Shown piece after piece: positions 42,646-50,292 of a stretch of DNA of 64,000 bases. The position numbers and the translations under genes are program-made. The notes beneath the pieces were generated by a model that was not told the origin of the DNA, searched no databases, and worked only from the letters and a program-made list of their open reading frames with translations. This DNA comes from Chania multitudinisentens RB-25. Lineage in GTDB: Bacteria > Pseudomonadota > Gammaproteobacteria > Enterobacterales > Enterobacteriaceae. Location of the stretch: positions 2,728,001-2,792,000 of the forward strand of contig NZ_CP007044.2 of assembly GCF_000520015.2 (NCBI RefSeq). Reading direction: 5' to 3'. Every line of letters begins with the position of its first letter. Positions within the stretch are counted from its first letter, which is position 1.

Positions 42646-43959
42646 AGCCTGTCCATAATTCTGTGTAACTGCCAGCGTATTAAAGGTGACCGTTTAGACG
42701 ATCACCGAACTCGATAATAAAACGACTCATCGCCAATCGCCAGTTCTGGATCGGCATACTCCATTTTTTCGACGCCGCCTCGATCGCCAGATAAATAACC
42801 TTCCTCACCGAGTCGTCTGTCGGGAACACTTTACGCTTCTTTATCGCCTGCCGGATAACGCTGTTCAGCGATTCTATGGCGTTGGTCGTGTAGATGGCCT
42901 TGCGGATATCTGCGGGATAACCGAAGAACGTATTGAGATTTTCCCAGTGACTACGCCAGCTTTTGCTGATTTGCGGGTATTTTTCATCCCACACACCCGC
43001 GAATTTATCTAACGCCATCAGGGCTGCCTCCTCAGTCGACGCCTGGTACACCGTTTTCAACCCGCTGGTGACTGCTTTGTAGTCTTTCCACGACACGTAT
43101 TTCAGACTGTTACGCACCATGTGGATAATGCACCGCTGGATGTGGGTTTGCGGATAGACGCTGTTTATCGCGTCGGGGAAGCCCTTCAGGCCGTCTATAC
43201 AGGCAATCAGGATGTCTTGAAGGCCTCTATTTTTCAACTCAGTCAGCACATTGAGCCAAAACTTCGCCCCTTCATTCTCGGCCAGCCACATACCCAGCAG
43301 CTCTTTTTTACCCTCGGTATTAATCCCCAGAGCCAGGAACACGGCCTTGTTGATGACACTGCCATTATGACGCACCTTCACCAGGATACAGTCAAGATAA
43401 ACAATGGGGTACAGTGAGTCCAGTGGCCGGTTTTGCCACTCGGTGACCTGTTCTTTAACGGCATCGGTGACTTTGGATATCAACGTGGGTGACACATCAG
43501 CATCGTACATCTCTTTAAACGTGGCGACGATTTCCCTCGTGGTCATCCCTTTGGCATATAAAGATAAAATCTGGCTGTCCATCTGGGTGATACGCGTCTG
43601 GTTTTTCTTGATTAATTGAGGCTCAAAGGTGTTTTCGCGGTCCCGGGGTGTATTCAGCTCGACCTCGCCATCATCAGTGAGCAGCGTTTTGGACGAGTAA
43701 CCATTACGGGTATTGGAGCCTGCTTTGGGGGCATTTTTCTCATGGCCGAGGTGCTCGGTCAGTTCAGCATTCAACGCTGTTTCGACGGTGAGCTTGGTCA
43801 ACATACGAGAGAATGCATTGAGATCGGCTTCGGTTTTGAGGCCTTTGGCCAGTTCGGTAGCGAGTGCCTTAAGTTTCTTTTCGTCCATAATTTGCCTGTC
43901 TCCATTGTCAGGAAGAACATATCAAAAACAGGCAATTACACAATTTAAATTACAGTCTC
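42645..43959. mobile_element. IS256-family insertion sequence (IS285-like)
   Basis: About 1.3 kb with related ends: GAGCCTGTCCATAATTCTG on the left and, inverted, GAGACTGTAATTTAAATTG on the right, both followed by TGTGTAA.TGCC. It encloses one intact transposase gene. No 8-9-bp target duplication is visible: left flank AAATTAAAA, right flank GCTTGTTCA. The element therefore took part in a rearrangement after insertion. Confidence 0.88.
42680..43888 (-). CDS. IS256-family transposase (intact)
   Basis: 402 aa, start MDEKKLKALATELAKGLKTE, typical length for this family. The DDE domain is complete: VYLDCILVKVR (first Asp near 167), ACIDGLKGFPDAI (second Asp near 233), CIIHMVRNSLKYV, and TTNAIESLNSVIRQAIKKR (Glu near 339). 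Closely resembles the IS285-type transposases known in Yersinia. The gene looks functional, so the element may still be mobile. Confidence 0.93.
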   Translation of the reverse strand: MDEKKLKALATELAKGLKTEADLNAFSRMLTKLTVETALNAELTEHLGHEKNAPKAGSNTRNGYSSKTLLTDDGEVELNTPRDRENTFEPQLIKKNQTRITQMDSQILSLYAKGMTTREIVATFKEMYDADVSPTLISKVTDAVKEQVTEWQNRPLDSLYPIVYLDCILVKVRHNGSVINKAVFLALGINTEGKKELLGMWLAENEGAKFWLNVLTELKNRGLQDILIACIDGLKGFPDAINSVYPQTHIQRCIIHMVRNSLKYVSWKDYKAVTSGLKTVYQASTEEAALMALDKFAGVWDEKYPQISKSWRSHWENLNTFFGYPADIRKAIYTTNAIESLNSVIRQAIKKRKVFPTDDSVRKVIYLAIEAASKKWSMPIQNWRLAMSRFIIEFGDRLNGHL

Positions 43960-43965
43960 GCTTGT

Positions 43966-44071
43966 TCATCGGCAGAACAATTTTATCTTCTGGTTGCCTA
44001 AATAATCGGCAGCATCATCTTTGCTGACTTGCCGTCGTTAACGCGACAGAACCTCTTAATGCGACACAACC
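43966..44071. mobile_element. two abutting IS6 end fragments
   Basis: 43,966-44,053 repeats, with one or two changes, the last 88 bp of the IS6 element at 44,996-45,083, including its right terminal repeat. It is followed directly by 44,054-44,071, the first 18 bp of the left end in reverse orientation (reads GGTTGTGTCGCATTAAGA on the minus strand). So right and left IS6 ends from different copies are joined head to head, next to plasmid-like DNA. Confidence 0.85.
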
Positions 44072-44151
44072 GTGGTTTTTTTGTTTACAGGGTATGAGAT
44101 TACGACGAGAAGAAAAGGATCACAAGAAGATCCTTTTAATTTCACTACGGG
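44072..44151. other. ColE1/pMB1-type plasmid origin relic (RNAI terminator/RNAII promoter region)
   Basis: GTGGTTTTTTTGTTT is identical to the end of the RNAI terminator of ColE1-type plasmids. The following AGATTACG..., AAAGGATC.CAAGAAGATCC and CTACGGG occur in the same order and spacing as in the pMB1 RNAII promoter region. On the minus strand TTGTGA fills the RNAII -35 position. About 80 bp remain; RNAII itself, the oriV and any rop gene are absent, so it cannot replicate. It begins exactly at an IS6 terminal repeat. Confidence 0.8.
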
Positions 44152-44694
44152 ATACCATAAAACTTGTCTAGTTTTTTTGCTTTATTTTATCCTTAGCAGG
44201 AACGCCTTCTATATATTTCGTCCCCCCCCAATCAACCTGGCTTGGTCGTATACCAAGTTTTTTCCAATTGAGATTTACTGGCATTCCTAATACCGCTGCG
44301 GCTATAAATCGGTGCTGGCCATCCATTATATAAGTCAAACCGGATTGCTGATCTTTCCAGACATCAATAGTCATCGCTACGCCATTTTTTTTAAATTGTT
44401 CAACTTTTTCAGTAACAACTTTTTTGAAAGCTTCAGGTTGTGCGGGTAGAGGTACATTTAATCCAATGTCACGTCTTCCGATGGGGTCACCTTTTAAGAT
44501 ATCTGTATTAAACTCGCTCTCATTTCCTGCTAGAGCTAAAGAAGATACCCCTGACTCATCTGTAACACTTCTGGCTTTGACTGGCCTGAGCTTTACTTTA
44601 AACATACATCCTCCCACCCATTAGCTAAACATAATCGACTCCTAATCTATAGAGTTTTTAGCAGAGAGACCATTGCTAAAGCTGCATTACGCTT
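44133..44694 (-). repeat. 562-bp inverted repeat, right arm
   Basis: Reverse complement of 42,084-42,645 over its whole length by eye. In this arm both junctions look more native: the inner end runs on into the ColE1-type sequence, and the outer end runs on into the IS6 transposase 3' half. This arm is therefore probably the original and the left arm the copy. Confidence 0.9.
44168..44605 (-). CDS. ParB-like domain protein, copy B (identical to copy A)
   Basis: Encodes the same 145 residues as the gene at 42,173-42,610, in the opposite direction, with the same GGAGG and ATG. The MDGQHR box and the Trp-Gly-Gly tail are unchanged. Absolute identity means the duplication is recent or kept uniform by gene conversion. 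Its stop lies 16 bp from the ColE1-type CTACGGG sequence, suggesting it was carried beside a plasmid origin. Confidence 0.65.
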   Translation of the reverse strand: MFKVKLRPVKARSVTDESGVSSLALAGNESEFNTDILKGDPIGRRDIGLNVPLPAQPEAFKKVVTEKVEQFKKNGVAMTIDVWKDQQSGLTYIMDGQHRFIAAAVLGMPVNLNWKKLGIRPSQVDWGGTKYIEGVPAKDKIKQKN

Positions 44695-45083
44695 CTTTCG
44701 CAAGGCCATCCGGCACCACAATGAACCTGAAGTTGTGACCATTGATAAAAGTGGAGCCAATACAGCAGCGCTGGCGACGCTAAATGCCGATAAAGCCGAA
44801 GATGAAACTATCACTATCAGGCAGAGCAAATATTTGAATAATCTGATTGAGCAGGACCATCGAAATATAAAACGGCGAACCCGACTGATGACGGGATTTA
44901 AATCATTTCGCCGGGCGTAGACGATAATGGCAGGCATTGAATTAATTCACATGATACGCAAAGGGCAGCTTGAGCATCCGCAAGGGAATGGGTTGTCATC
45001 GGCAGAACAATTTTATCTTCTGGTTGCCCAAATAATCGGCAGCATCATCTTTGCTGACTTGCCGTCGTTAACGCGACAGAACC
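44675..45083 (+). pseudogene. IS6-family transposase, 3' part, with internal stop
   Basis: Reads AKAALRFFRKAIRQHNEP, VVTIDKSGANTAALATLNAD (second catalytic Asp), ETITIRQSKYLNNLIEQDHR and NIKRRTRLMTGFKSFRRA, where the catalytic Glu lies in IEQDH. After RRA a TAG at 44,918-44,920 interrupts the frame, which otherwise continues TIMAGIELIHMIRKGQLE through to the terminal repeat. Thus it is both detached from its 5' half and carries a nonsense codon. Confidence 0.85.
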
Positions 45084-45233
45084 GGCCGGGCTGAGCGCCA
45101 TGATTTTTAAGACCAGTTTTTCAAGCTGGGTACGCTGCGCCGGAGAGAGGGGCGCATCTGGGTGAACAGTGCTGTTCTGGAGTGGAGGAGGATTGAGAGG
45201 ATTGGGGGCACCAGGGCCACTCAAAGGTTGCAT
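45084..45233 (-). pseudogene. flk: flk 5' remnant (N-terminal part of Flk)
   Basis: Begins MQPLSGPGAPNPLNPPP at an ATG with GGAGAGG upstream and continues LSPAQRTQLEKLVLKIMALS, like the Pro-rich N-terminus of enterobacterial Flk (LSSQQRTSLERLMTKVTSL). After about 50 native codons the IS6 right end replaces the rest. In E. coli flk lies between fabB/yfcJ and pdxB, the same interval as here. The intact promoter could still transcribe outward into the IS complex. Confidence 0.88.
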
Positions 45234-45402
45234 ATCACCTCTCCTGCGTGGTGTAAAAATCGGATACTCGGTGTAAAGCGCAGTGCTGATGAAGAATGAT
45301 ACCTGTAATTGGCTGCTATCAAAGACATTTCTTTACAGGCTAAAGCGTTGCTTATCTCGTTTACGCCGCTAAGATAAACGCAGATACGGGATTGGAGATG
45401 TC

Positions 45403-45774
45403 ATGGTTCAGCGGCAGCGAATTGCAAAATGGTTTTTATACCTGGCTTGCTTGGTGGTGCTCACGTGCATCACCCAGCGTATGGCCAGTTTGCATGCGTT
45501 GCAATTGGCTATCAACTTGCCTACCACTGCCAATGTCAGTCAGATCGCCGTAACCGCGGATGAGCCTGAAACTACGACCACCGCTTGCGAACTGAGTGCC
45601 AAATCGCTGCTGGCGGCACCGCCAATAATGTTTGAAACCGTGCTGTTTGGTTTGGGGATGTTGCTGGTATTGCTGGCCCCCATTTTTGCTCCGCGTTTGC
45701 GTATCCCCCCTCCTCGAGTTATTTCTCCTACTACCCTCAGGGTGCATCTTCGGTTATGCGTGTTCCATGAATGA
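45403..45774 (+). CDS. scsA: suppressor of copper sensitivity protein ScsA
   Basis: 123-aa membrane protein: an N-terminal hydrophobic segment (about 9-27, WFLYLACLVVLTCITQRMA), a short periplasmic part with a single Cys (TTTACELSAKSLL), a second membrane segment (about 75-95), and a basic tail. Matches the first gene of the Salmonella-type scsABCD set in size, topology and position. Its biochemical role is not settled; linked to copper and peroxide tolerance. The ATG follows GGAG. The 169 bp upstream to the flk remnant contains the divergent promoters. Confidence 0.8.
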   Translation: MVQRQRIAKWFLYLACLVVLTCITQRMASLHALQLAINLPTTANVSQIAVTADEPETTTTACELSAKSLLAAPPIMFETVLFGLGMLLVLLAPIFAPRLRIPPPRVISPTTLRVHLRLCVFHE

Positions 45775-45823
45775 GTTAATCCCCTGCATATTCGGTGATT
45801 AATTTATTTTTTGGAGAAAAAAC

Positions 45824-47860
45824 ATGTTTAATATCATTAGGCTGGCTTTTGCTTGCCTGTTATTGCTGTGGCTGCCTACGTTACAGGCAGCAGATAGCGG
45901 TTGGCTGCAAAGCCCACAAAACGATCACGCTAAAGTCAGGTTGCGTGCTGACAGCAGCAAAAACGGTGAAACCCGAGTGTTGCTGTCTATTGAGTTGGAA
46001 AAAGGCTGGAAAACCTACTGGCGTTCGCCAGGCGAAGGGGGGATCGCTCCCGCTATTACCTGGCAGGGCAATCCACCGCCGGCGATCTGGTTCTGGCCAG
46101 TACCTCAACGCTTTGATGTGGCAGGCATTTCTACCCAGGGCTATCACGATCGGGTGACATTGCCGATGGTATTTAAAGGGCCTAAGCCACAGCAGCTAGC
46201 GGGGACGTTAACGCTATCAACCTGCAAAAACGTCTGTATTCTGACCGATTACCCGTTCAATCTGGATCTCAATACGCCAAATGATGCGCAGTTCAACCAT
46301 GATTTTGCTCAGGCGATGGGGCAGGTGCCAATTGCCAGTGGGTTGGTTGACAGCATCCGTGCCGGTTATCAAAACGGTGAATTGCAGCTCAGCGTTGAGC
46401 GTGCCGCGGGTTGGCAACGGCCAGAATTGTTCTTTGACACGCTGGAAGATGCCGCTTTAGGGGCACCAAAAGTGAACCATGACGGTGAGCATCTGCGGGT
46501 GCGAGTCCCGGTTAGCGATGGCTGGGGTGAGGCAGCCCCCGATCTGCGTGGGAAAACGCTGCGCTTGGTGGTGAGCGACAGCGGGATGGCGCAGGAAGCC
46601 ACGCTGACTATCGGTGAACCGCTCGGGTTTTCTCCACTGACCGGGTTCCCACTGTGGCAAGCGGTGCTGATGGCATTAGCCGGTGGTTTTATCCTGAATA
46701 TGATGCCCTGTGTGCTGCCGGTGCTCGGGATGAAGCTGGGTTCGATTTTGCAGGTAGAACAGCGCGATCGGCGCAGCGTGCGTTTACAATTTCTGGCGTC
46801 GTCATGCGGCATTGTGGCGTCGTTTATGGCGCTGGCGTTATTGATGACGCTGCTGCGGCTGGGTAATTATGCGCTTGGTTGGGGTATACAGTTTCAGAAC
46901 CCCTGGTTTATCGGTTTTATGGTGCTGGTAACCGGGTTGTTCAGTGCCAATTTGTTTGGTCTATTCCATCTGCAACTCTCTTCTTCGTTGAATACCCGAT
47001 TGGCAACCCATAACGGCCATGGCCTGAGCGGGCATTTTTGGCAGGGAGCTTTCGCCACGCTGTTGGCAACGCCCTGTTCTGCACCTTTCCTGGGCACGGC
47101 GGTAGCGTTTGCGCTGGCAGCGCCGTTGCCGGTGTTGTGGGGAATGTTTATGGCGCTGGGTATTGGCATGAGCTTGCCATGGTTAGTGATTGCCGCCTGG
47201 CCCGCTCTGGCGCTGTGCCTGCCACGGCCTGGCCGCTGGATGAGCGGGGTACGGTTGGTGCTCGGCCTCTTGATGTTGGCCTCTTCATTATGGTTGCTGA
47301 GTTTGATGAGTAACCATATTGGCGTGACCCCGACGTTGATCGCGGGAGTGATATTGTTGTCAGGTCTGTTGTTAGCAATCTGGAAACAGCTTGGATGGCG
47401 CACGGCGGGCCTGGTGACAGCCAGCATTGTGGGCATGGCGGGCATGCTACTGCTTATCGCTTCGTTCACCAGCGGTGGGGGGCGGCAACCGCTGCATGAT
47501 GATATCGCTTGGCAGCCGTTGTCTGAGCAGGCCATCACTCAAGCGCTGGCAGAACATAAGCGGGTTTTTGTCGATGTTACAGCTTCCTGGTGTGTTACCT
47601 GTAAAGTCAACAAACTCAATGTATTGATGCGAGATGACGTGCAAAAGGCTCTCCGAGCAGAGGATGTGGTAGCGCTGCGCGGCGACTGGAGCCGACCTTC
47701 TGATGCGATCTCGGCTTTTCTGAAACAGCGCGGTAGCGCAGGCATCCCATTTAACCAAGTTTATGGCCCCGGTAGCCCGAACGGTGAAGTGATGTCGCCC
47801 TTGCTTACCCGTGATGCCGTATTGCAAGCCCTGTCCAACGCTAAAGGAACCGAACAATGA
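45824..47860 (+). CDS. scsB: ScsB, DsbD-like transmembrane thiol reductase
   Basis: 678 aa. Signal peptide (about 1-23), an N-terminal periplasmic beta domain with disulfide cysteines (STCKNVCILTDYPF near 135), a CcdA/DsbD-like membrane domain with NMMPCVLPVLGMK (near 296) and LLATPCSAPFLGTA (near 415), and a C-terminal thioredoxin domain with VDVTASWCVTCKVNK (near 595). It moves electrons from cytosolic thioredoxin to ScsC and possibly ScsD. The stop overlaps the scsC start (ATGA). Confidence 0.93.
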   Translation: MFNIIRLAFACLLLLWLPTLQAADSGWLQSPQNDHAKVRLRADSSKNGETRVLLSIELEKGWKTYWRSPGEGGIAPAITWQGNPPPAIWFWPVPQRFDVAGISTQGYHDRVTLPMVFKGPKPQQLAGTLTLSTCKNVCILTDYPFNLDLNTPNDAQFNHDFAQAMGQVPIASGLVDSIRAGYQNGELQLSVERAAGWQRPELFFDTLEDAALGAPKVNHDGEHLRVRVPVSDGWGEAAPDLRGKTLRLVVSDSGMAQEATLTIGEPLGFSPLTGFPLWQAVLMALAGGFILNMMPCVLPVLGMKLGSILQVEQRDRRSVRLQFLASSCGIVASFMALALLMTLLRLGNYALGWGIQFQNPWFIGFMVLVTGLFSANLFGLFHLQLSSSLNTRLATHNGHGLSGHFWQGAFATLLATPCSAPFLGTAVAFALAAPLPVLWGMFMALGIGMSLPWLVIAAWPALALCLPRPGRWMSGVRLVLGLLMLASSLWLLSLMSNHIGVTPTLIAGVILLSGLLLAIWKQLGWRTAGLVTASIVGMAGMLLLIASFTSGGGRQPLHDDIAWQPLSEQAITQALAEHKRVFVDVTASWCVTCKVNKLNVLMRDDVQKALRAEDVVALRGDWSRPSDAISAFLKQRGSAGIPFNQVYGPGSPNGEVMSPLLTRDAVLQALSNAKGTEQ

Positions 47861-48561
47861 AAACGTTACTCATCTGGCTGCTGTTGGTGGTGACCCCTGC
47901 CTGGGCCGTAACATCTTTTACTGCTGAACAGGAAGCGCGTATTAAGGAGCTGATCCGTGAAACGCTGGTGACCAACCCGAGTATTCTGGCGGAGGCGGCT
48001 GATGCTTGGCAGCAACAATCTACCGAGCAAAAAATCACACAGCATAGTCAAGCGCTGTTCGACGATCCGGCCAGCCCCCGTTTGGGGGTTAAAAATGCCA
48101 AACTGACGCTGGTAGTTTTCACTGATTACAACTGCCCCTATTGCAAACAGTTTGACCCACGGTTGGAGAAGCTCATCAAGCAATATCCCGAGGTGGCGCT
48201 GGTGGTAAAGTTAGTACCATTCAAGGGGGAAAGCTCGGTCAGTTCAGCGCGTGTTGCTTTGACCACCTGGCAACAACATCCCGAACAGTTTTGGGCGCTG
48301 CATGAACGCCTGATGGCAAAAAAAGGCTTTCATGATAATGCCAGTATTGCTGCGGCTCAGCAGAAAACGGGCGTGATACCGGTAGCGCCGAGCGAACAGA
48401 GTCTGGTTACGCTGCGTACCAATATGCAATTGGCGGAACAACTGGGTGTGCAGGGTACGCCCGCTACGCTGATTGGCGATCAGATGCTGCCGGGGGCCGT
48501 CTCCTATGAAGATTTGGAGGCGATAGTGAAGCAACAGTTGGCGAAGGTGAAAAATGGCTAG
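47857..48561 (+). CDS. scsC: ScsC, DsbA-like periplasmic thiol protein
   Basis: 234 aa with signal peptide (about 1-17, ending AWA). An N-terminal helical segment (EQEARIKELIRETLVTNPSILAEA) resembles the oligomerisation stalk of disulfide-isomerase-type ScsC proteins. The DsbA fold has active site FTDYNCPYCKQFDP (CPYC near 93) and cis-Pro loop GVQGTPATLIGD. ScsB reduces it; copper-damaged disulfides are the likely targets. The stalk length favours a multimeric isomerase, but this is inference. Overlaps scsD by 8 bp. Confidence 0.92.
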   Translation: MKTLLIWLLLVVTPAWAVTSFTAEQEARIKELIRETLVTNPSILAEAADAWQQQSTEQKITQHSQALFDDPASPRLGVKNAKLTLVVFTDYNCPYCKQFDPRLEKLIKQYPEVALVVKLVPFKGESSVSSARVALTTWQQHPEQFWALHERLMAKKGFHDNASIAAAQQKTGVIPVAPSEQSLVTLRTNMQLAEQLGVQGTPATLIGDQMLPGAVSYEDLEAIVKQQLAKVKNG

Positions 48562-49054
48562 GTTAACGCGCTGGGCGCGTGAACTGTTGATTTTGGCGCT
48601 GATGTTACTGGTTATGGTGTTGATTGTGGATTTATGGCGTGCGCCGCAGGCACCGCCAGCCTTCGAGCAGCAGCTCTTGAAAACGCTTGGCGGTGAATCA
48701 GTGTCATTGGCACAACTGAGCCGGAATAAACCTTTATTGGTTTATTTCTGGGCGAGCTGGTGTGCAGTCTGCCGTTTTACTACGCCAGACGTCGCCAAAC
48801 TGGTGGCAGGCGGCAGTAATGTGTTGACCGTGGCGCTGCGTTCCGGCAGTGACCAGCAGGTTGAACGATGGCTGGCAGGTAAAAAGCTGCAATTACCGGT
48901 GATTAACGATCCACAGGGGAGTTTGTCGGCACAGTGGCAGATTGGCGTCACGCCAACCTTTGTGGTGATTTCGCAGGGGAACGTGGTACAAAGCACCACC
49001 GGTTGGACCAGCTACTGGGGCATGAGGTTGCGATTATGGTGGGCAGGTATTTAA
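48554..49054 (+). CDS. scsD: ScsD, TlpA-like membrane-anchored thioredoxin
   Basis: 166 aa: N-terminal anchor (about 10-27, LLILALMLLVMVLIVDLW) and a thioredoxin-like domain with VYFWASWCAVCRFTTPD (CAVC near 75) and cis-Pro region IGVTPTFVVIS. End of the scsABCD operon. Such proteins usually accept electrons from a DsbD-like partner, here ScsB. The start overlaps the scsC end, so the two are coupled. Confidence 0.92.
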   Translation: MARLTRWARELLILALMLLVMVLIVDLWRAPQAPPAFEQQLLKTLGGESVSLAQLSRNKPLLVYFWASWCAVCRFTTPDVAKLVAGGSNVLTVALRSGSDQQVERWLAGKKLQLPVINDPQGSLSAQWQIGVTPTFVVISQGNVVQSTTGWTSYWGMRLRLWWAGI

Positions 49055-49084
49055 TCGGGAGGTGATCGGTTGCGCCCCTAAAAT

Positions 49085-49111
49085 CACCCGGCTTAGCCGG
49101 GTGGTTCCTGG
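49085..49111 (+). terminator. terminator after scsD
   Basis: A perfect 8-bp stem CACCCGGC/GCCGGGTG (49085-49092 and 49096-49103, 3-nt loop) is followed by GTTCCTGGTTT. The U-run is broken, so efficiency is uncertain. Confidence 0.6.
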
Positions 49112-49273
49112 TTTAATGAATCCCGCCATCAGGCTGCGGGCTGCAATTCCTGAGCGGTGAGGGAGGCAGATATTGTCACCAGATAAACAATCTGTTTTTT
49201 GCTACCGGTGCTAGAATGTGACAGCGTTAAAAGCCTAGCCAGCGCGGTTATCTGATGGATATTTGAGGAGACT

Positions 49274-50263
49274 ATGTCATTACCAACGGAGCTTTCCGCA
49301 GAGCCGAGGGTGGCCGGTGGGCACATTTTACCGGGCAGAAGCCAAGGCTATGTGATTGCCATTATCAGCGCCATGCTGTTGGCGTTTACGGCGATCATTA
49401 TCCGAACGCTGACGGAGTATTTTCATCTACCGACTTTCGTGCTGGCTTTTTGGCGCGCTGCGTTAGTGGCTGTGGTGCTGTTGCCGTTGCTGCTGTTTTT
49501 TAAACCGGAGTGGGTCCGTTTACAGTATAAGCAAGCGCTGTTCTACGCCGGTTACGGTCTGTTACTGGCGCTATTCAACGGGTTGTGGACGCTTTCGGTT
49601 GCCCTTAATGGCGCGTCGATAGCCACTATCCTGACTTATTGCTCAGTAGGCTTTACCGTATTTCTCGGTTGGGTGATGTACAACGAGCGCCTTAGCCTGC
49701 GTGAGTTACTGGTGATTGCTGTCAGTCTGGGGGGCTGTTTTTTGGTCAGCAACGGCGACAGCATGGGTAACCAGCGCTTCGATCTGTTGGGATTGATGGT
49801 GGGTATGCTGTCCGGTATTGGCTATACCCTGTATACCCTTGGCGGGCGTATTGCCAGCGAACGGCATTATCCGGTGTGGAATACCATTCTGTATGTATTC
49901 GGTTTTTCTGCGGTTTATCAGTGGCTGTTTAACGCCATGCTGGCAATTTTCCCTTTAACGGCATTTCAGGGCATGACCGGTGACTTGTGGTTTCTGTCAC
50001 AAGGCGCACAGGGTATTCAGTGGAATGGCTGGCTGCTGTTGGTGATGTTGGCCGCTGGGCCAACGTTGCTGGGATTCGGCCTGTATAACATTAGCCTAAA
50101 AACCCTGCCACTGGCGGTGGCTAATCTGATCCTGTCGCTGGAGCTGGTATTCACGGCGGTAATTGCCTATTTCCTGCTGGGGGAAAATATGAACTCACTG
50201 CAATTGCTCGGCGGTGCGCTGGTGATGGGTGGAGTGCTGATGCTGAAAAAGCGTGAAGGGTGA
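49274..50263 (+). CDS. EamA/DMT family transporter
   Basis: 329 aa with ten predicted transmembrane helices in two EamA repeats (about 30-165 and 175-325). Typical elements: VIAIISAMLLAFTAIIIRTL, FVLAFWRAALVAVVLLPLL at helix 2, and LPLAVANLILSLELVFTAVIAYFLLGE at helix 9-10. Substrates of this family are metabolites or amino acids; none can be assigned here. Starts after GAGGAG. Single-gene unit, convergent with tctA. Confidence 0.85.
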   Translation: MSLPTELSAEPRVAGGHILPGRSQGYVIAIISAMLLAFTAIIIRTLTEYFHLPTFVLAFWRAALVAVVLLPLLLFFKPEWVRLQYKQALFYAGYGLLLALFNGLWTLSVALNGASIATILTYCSVGFTVFLGWVMYNERLSLRELLVIAVSLGGCFLVSNGDSMGNQRFDLLGLMVGMLSGIGYTLYTLGGRIASERHYPVWNTILYVFGFSAVYQWLFNAMLAIFPLTAFQGMTGDLWFLSQGAQGIQWNGWLLLVMLAAGPTLLGFGLYNISLKTLPLAVANLILSLELVFTAVIAYFLLGENMNSLQLLGGALVMGGVLMLKKREG

Positions 50264-50265
50264 AA

Positions 50266-50285
50266 AGGGGCCATGCACGGCCCCT
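50266..50285 (-). terminator. terminator of the tctCBA operon
   Basis: AGGGGCC/GGCCCCT stem (6-nt loop). On the minus strand it is followed by TTTTCA; on the plus strand no U-run follows, so it serves tctA and not the DMT gene. Confidence 0.7.
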
Positions 50286-50292
50286 GAATACC

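Larger units (their letters stand above)
41693..45083 (+). mobile_element. rearranged IS6-family insertion complex in flk
   Basis: The ends are GGTTGTGTCGCATTAAG at 41,693 and, inverted, GGTTCTGTCGCGTTAAC at 45,083; these form imperfect terminal repeats of one IS6-family element. Its transposase gene is split by about 2.6 kb holding two 562-bp inverted arms, an IS256-family element, IS6 fragments and a ColE1-type origin relic. The 8 bp outside the two ends differ (ATTTTGTG and GGCCGGGC), so there is no target duplication, as expected after an adjacent deletion, which also explains the missing middle of flk. Confidence 0.85.

Noticed and set aside
45250..45275. CpxR box upstream of scsA from repeated GTGTAAA
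   Set aside because: The two GTGTAAA copies are about 14 bp apart, not the 5-bp gap of GTAAA-N5-GTAAA.
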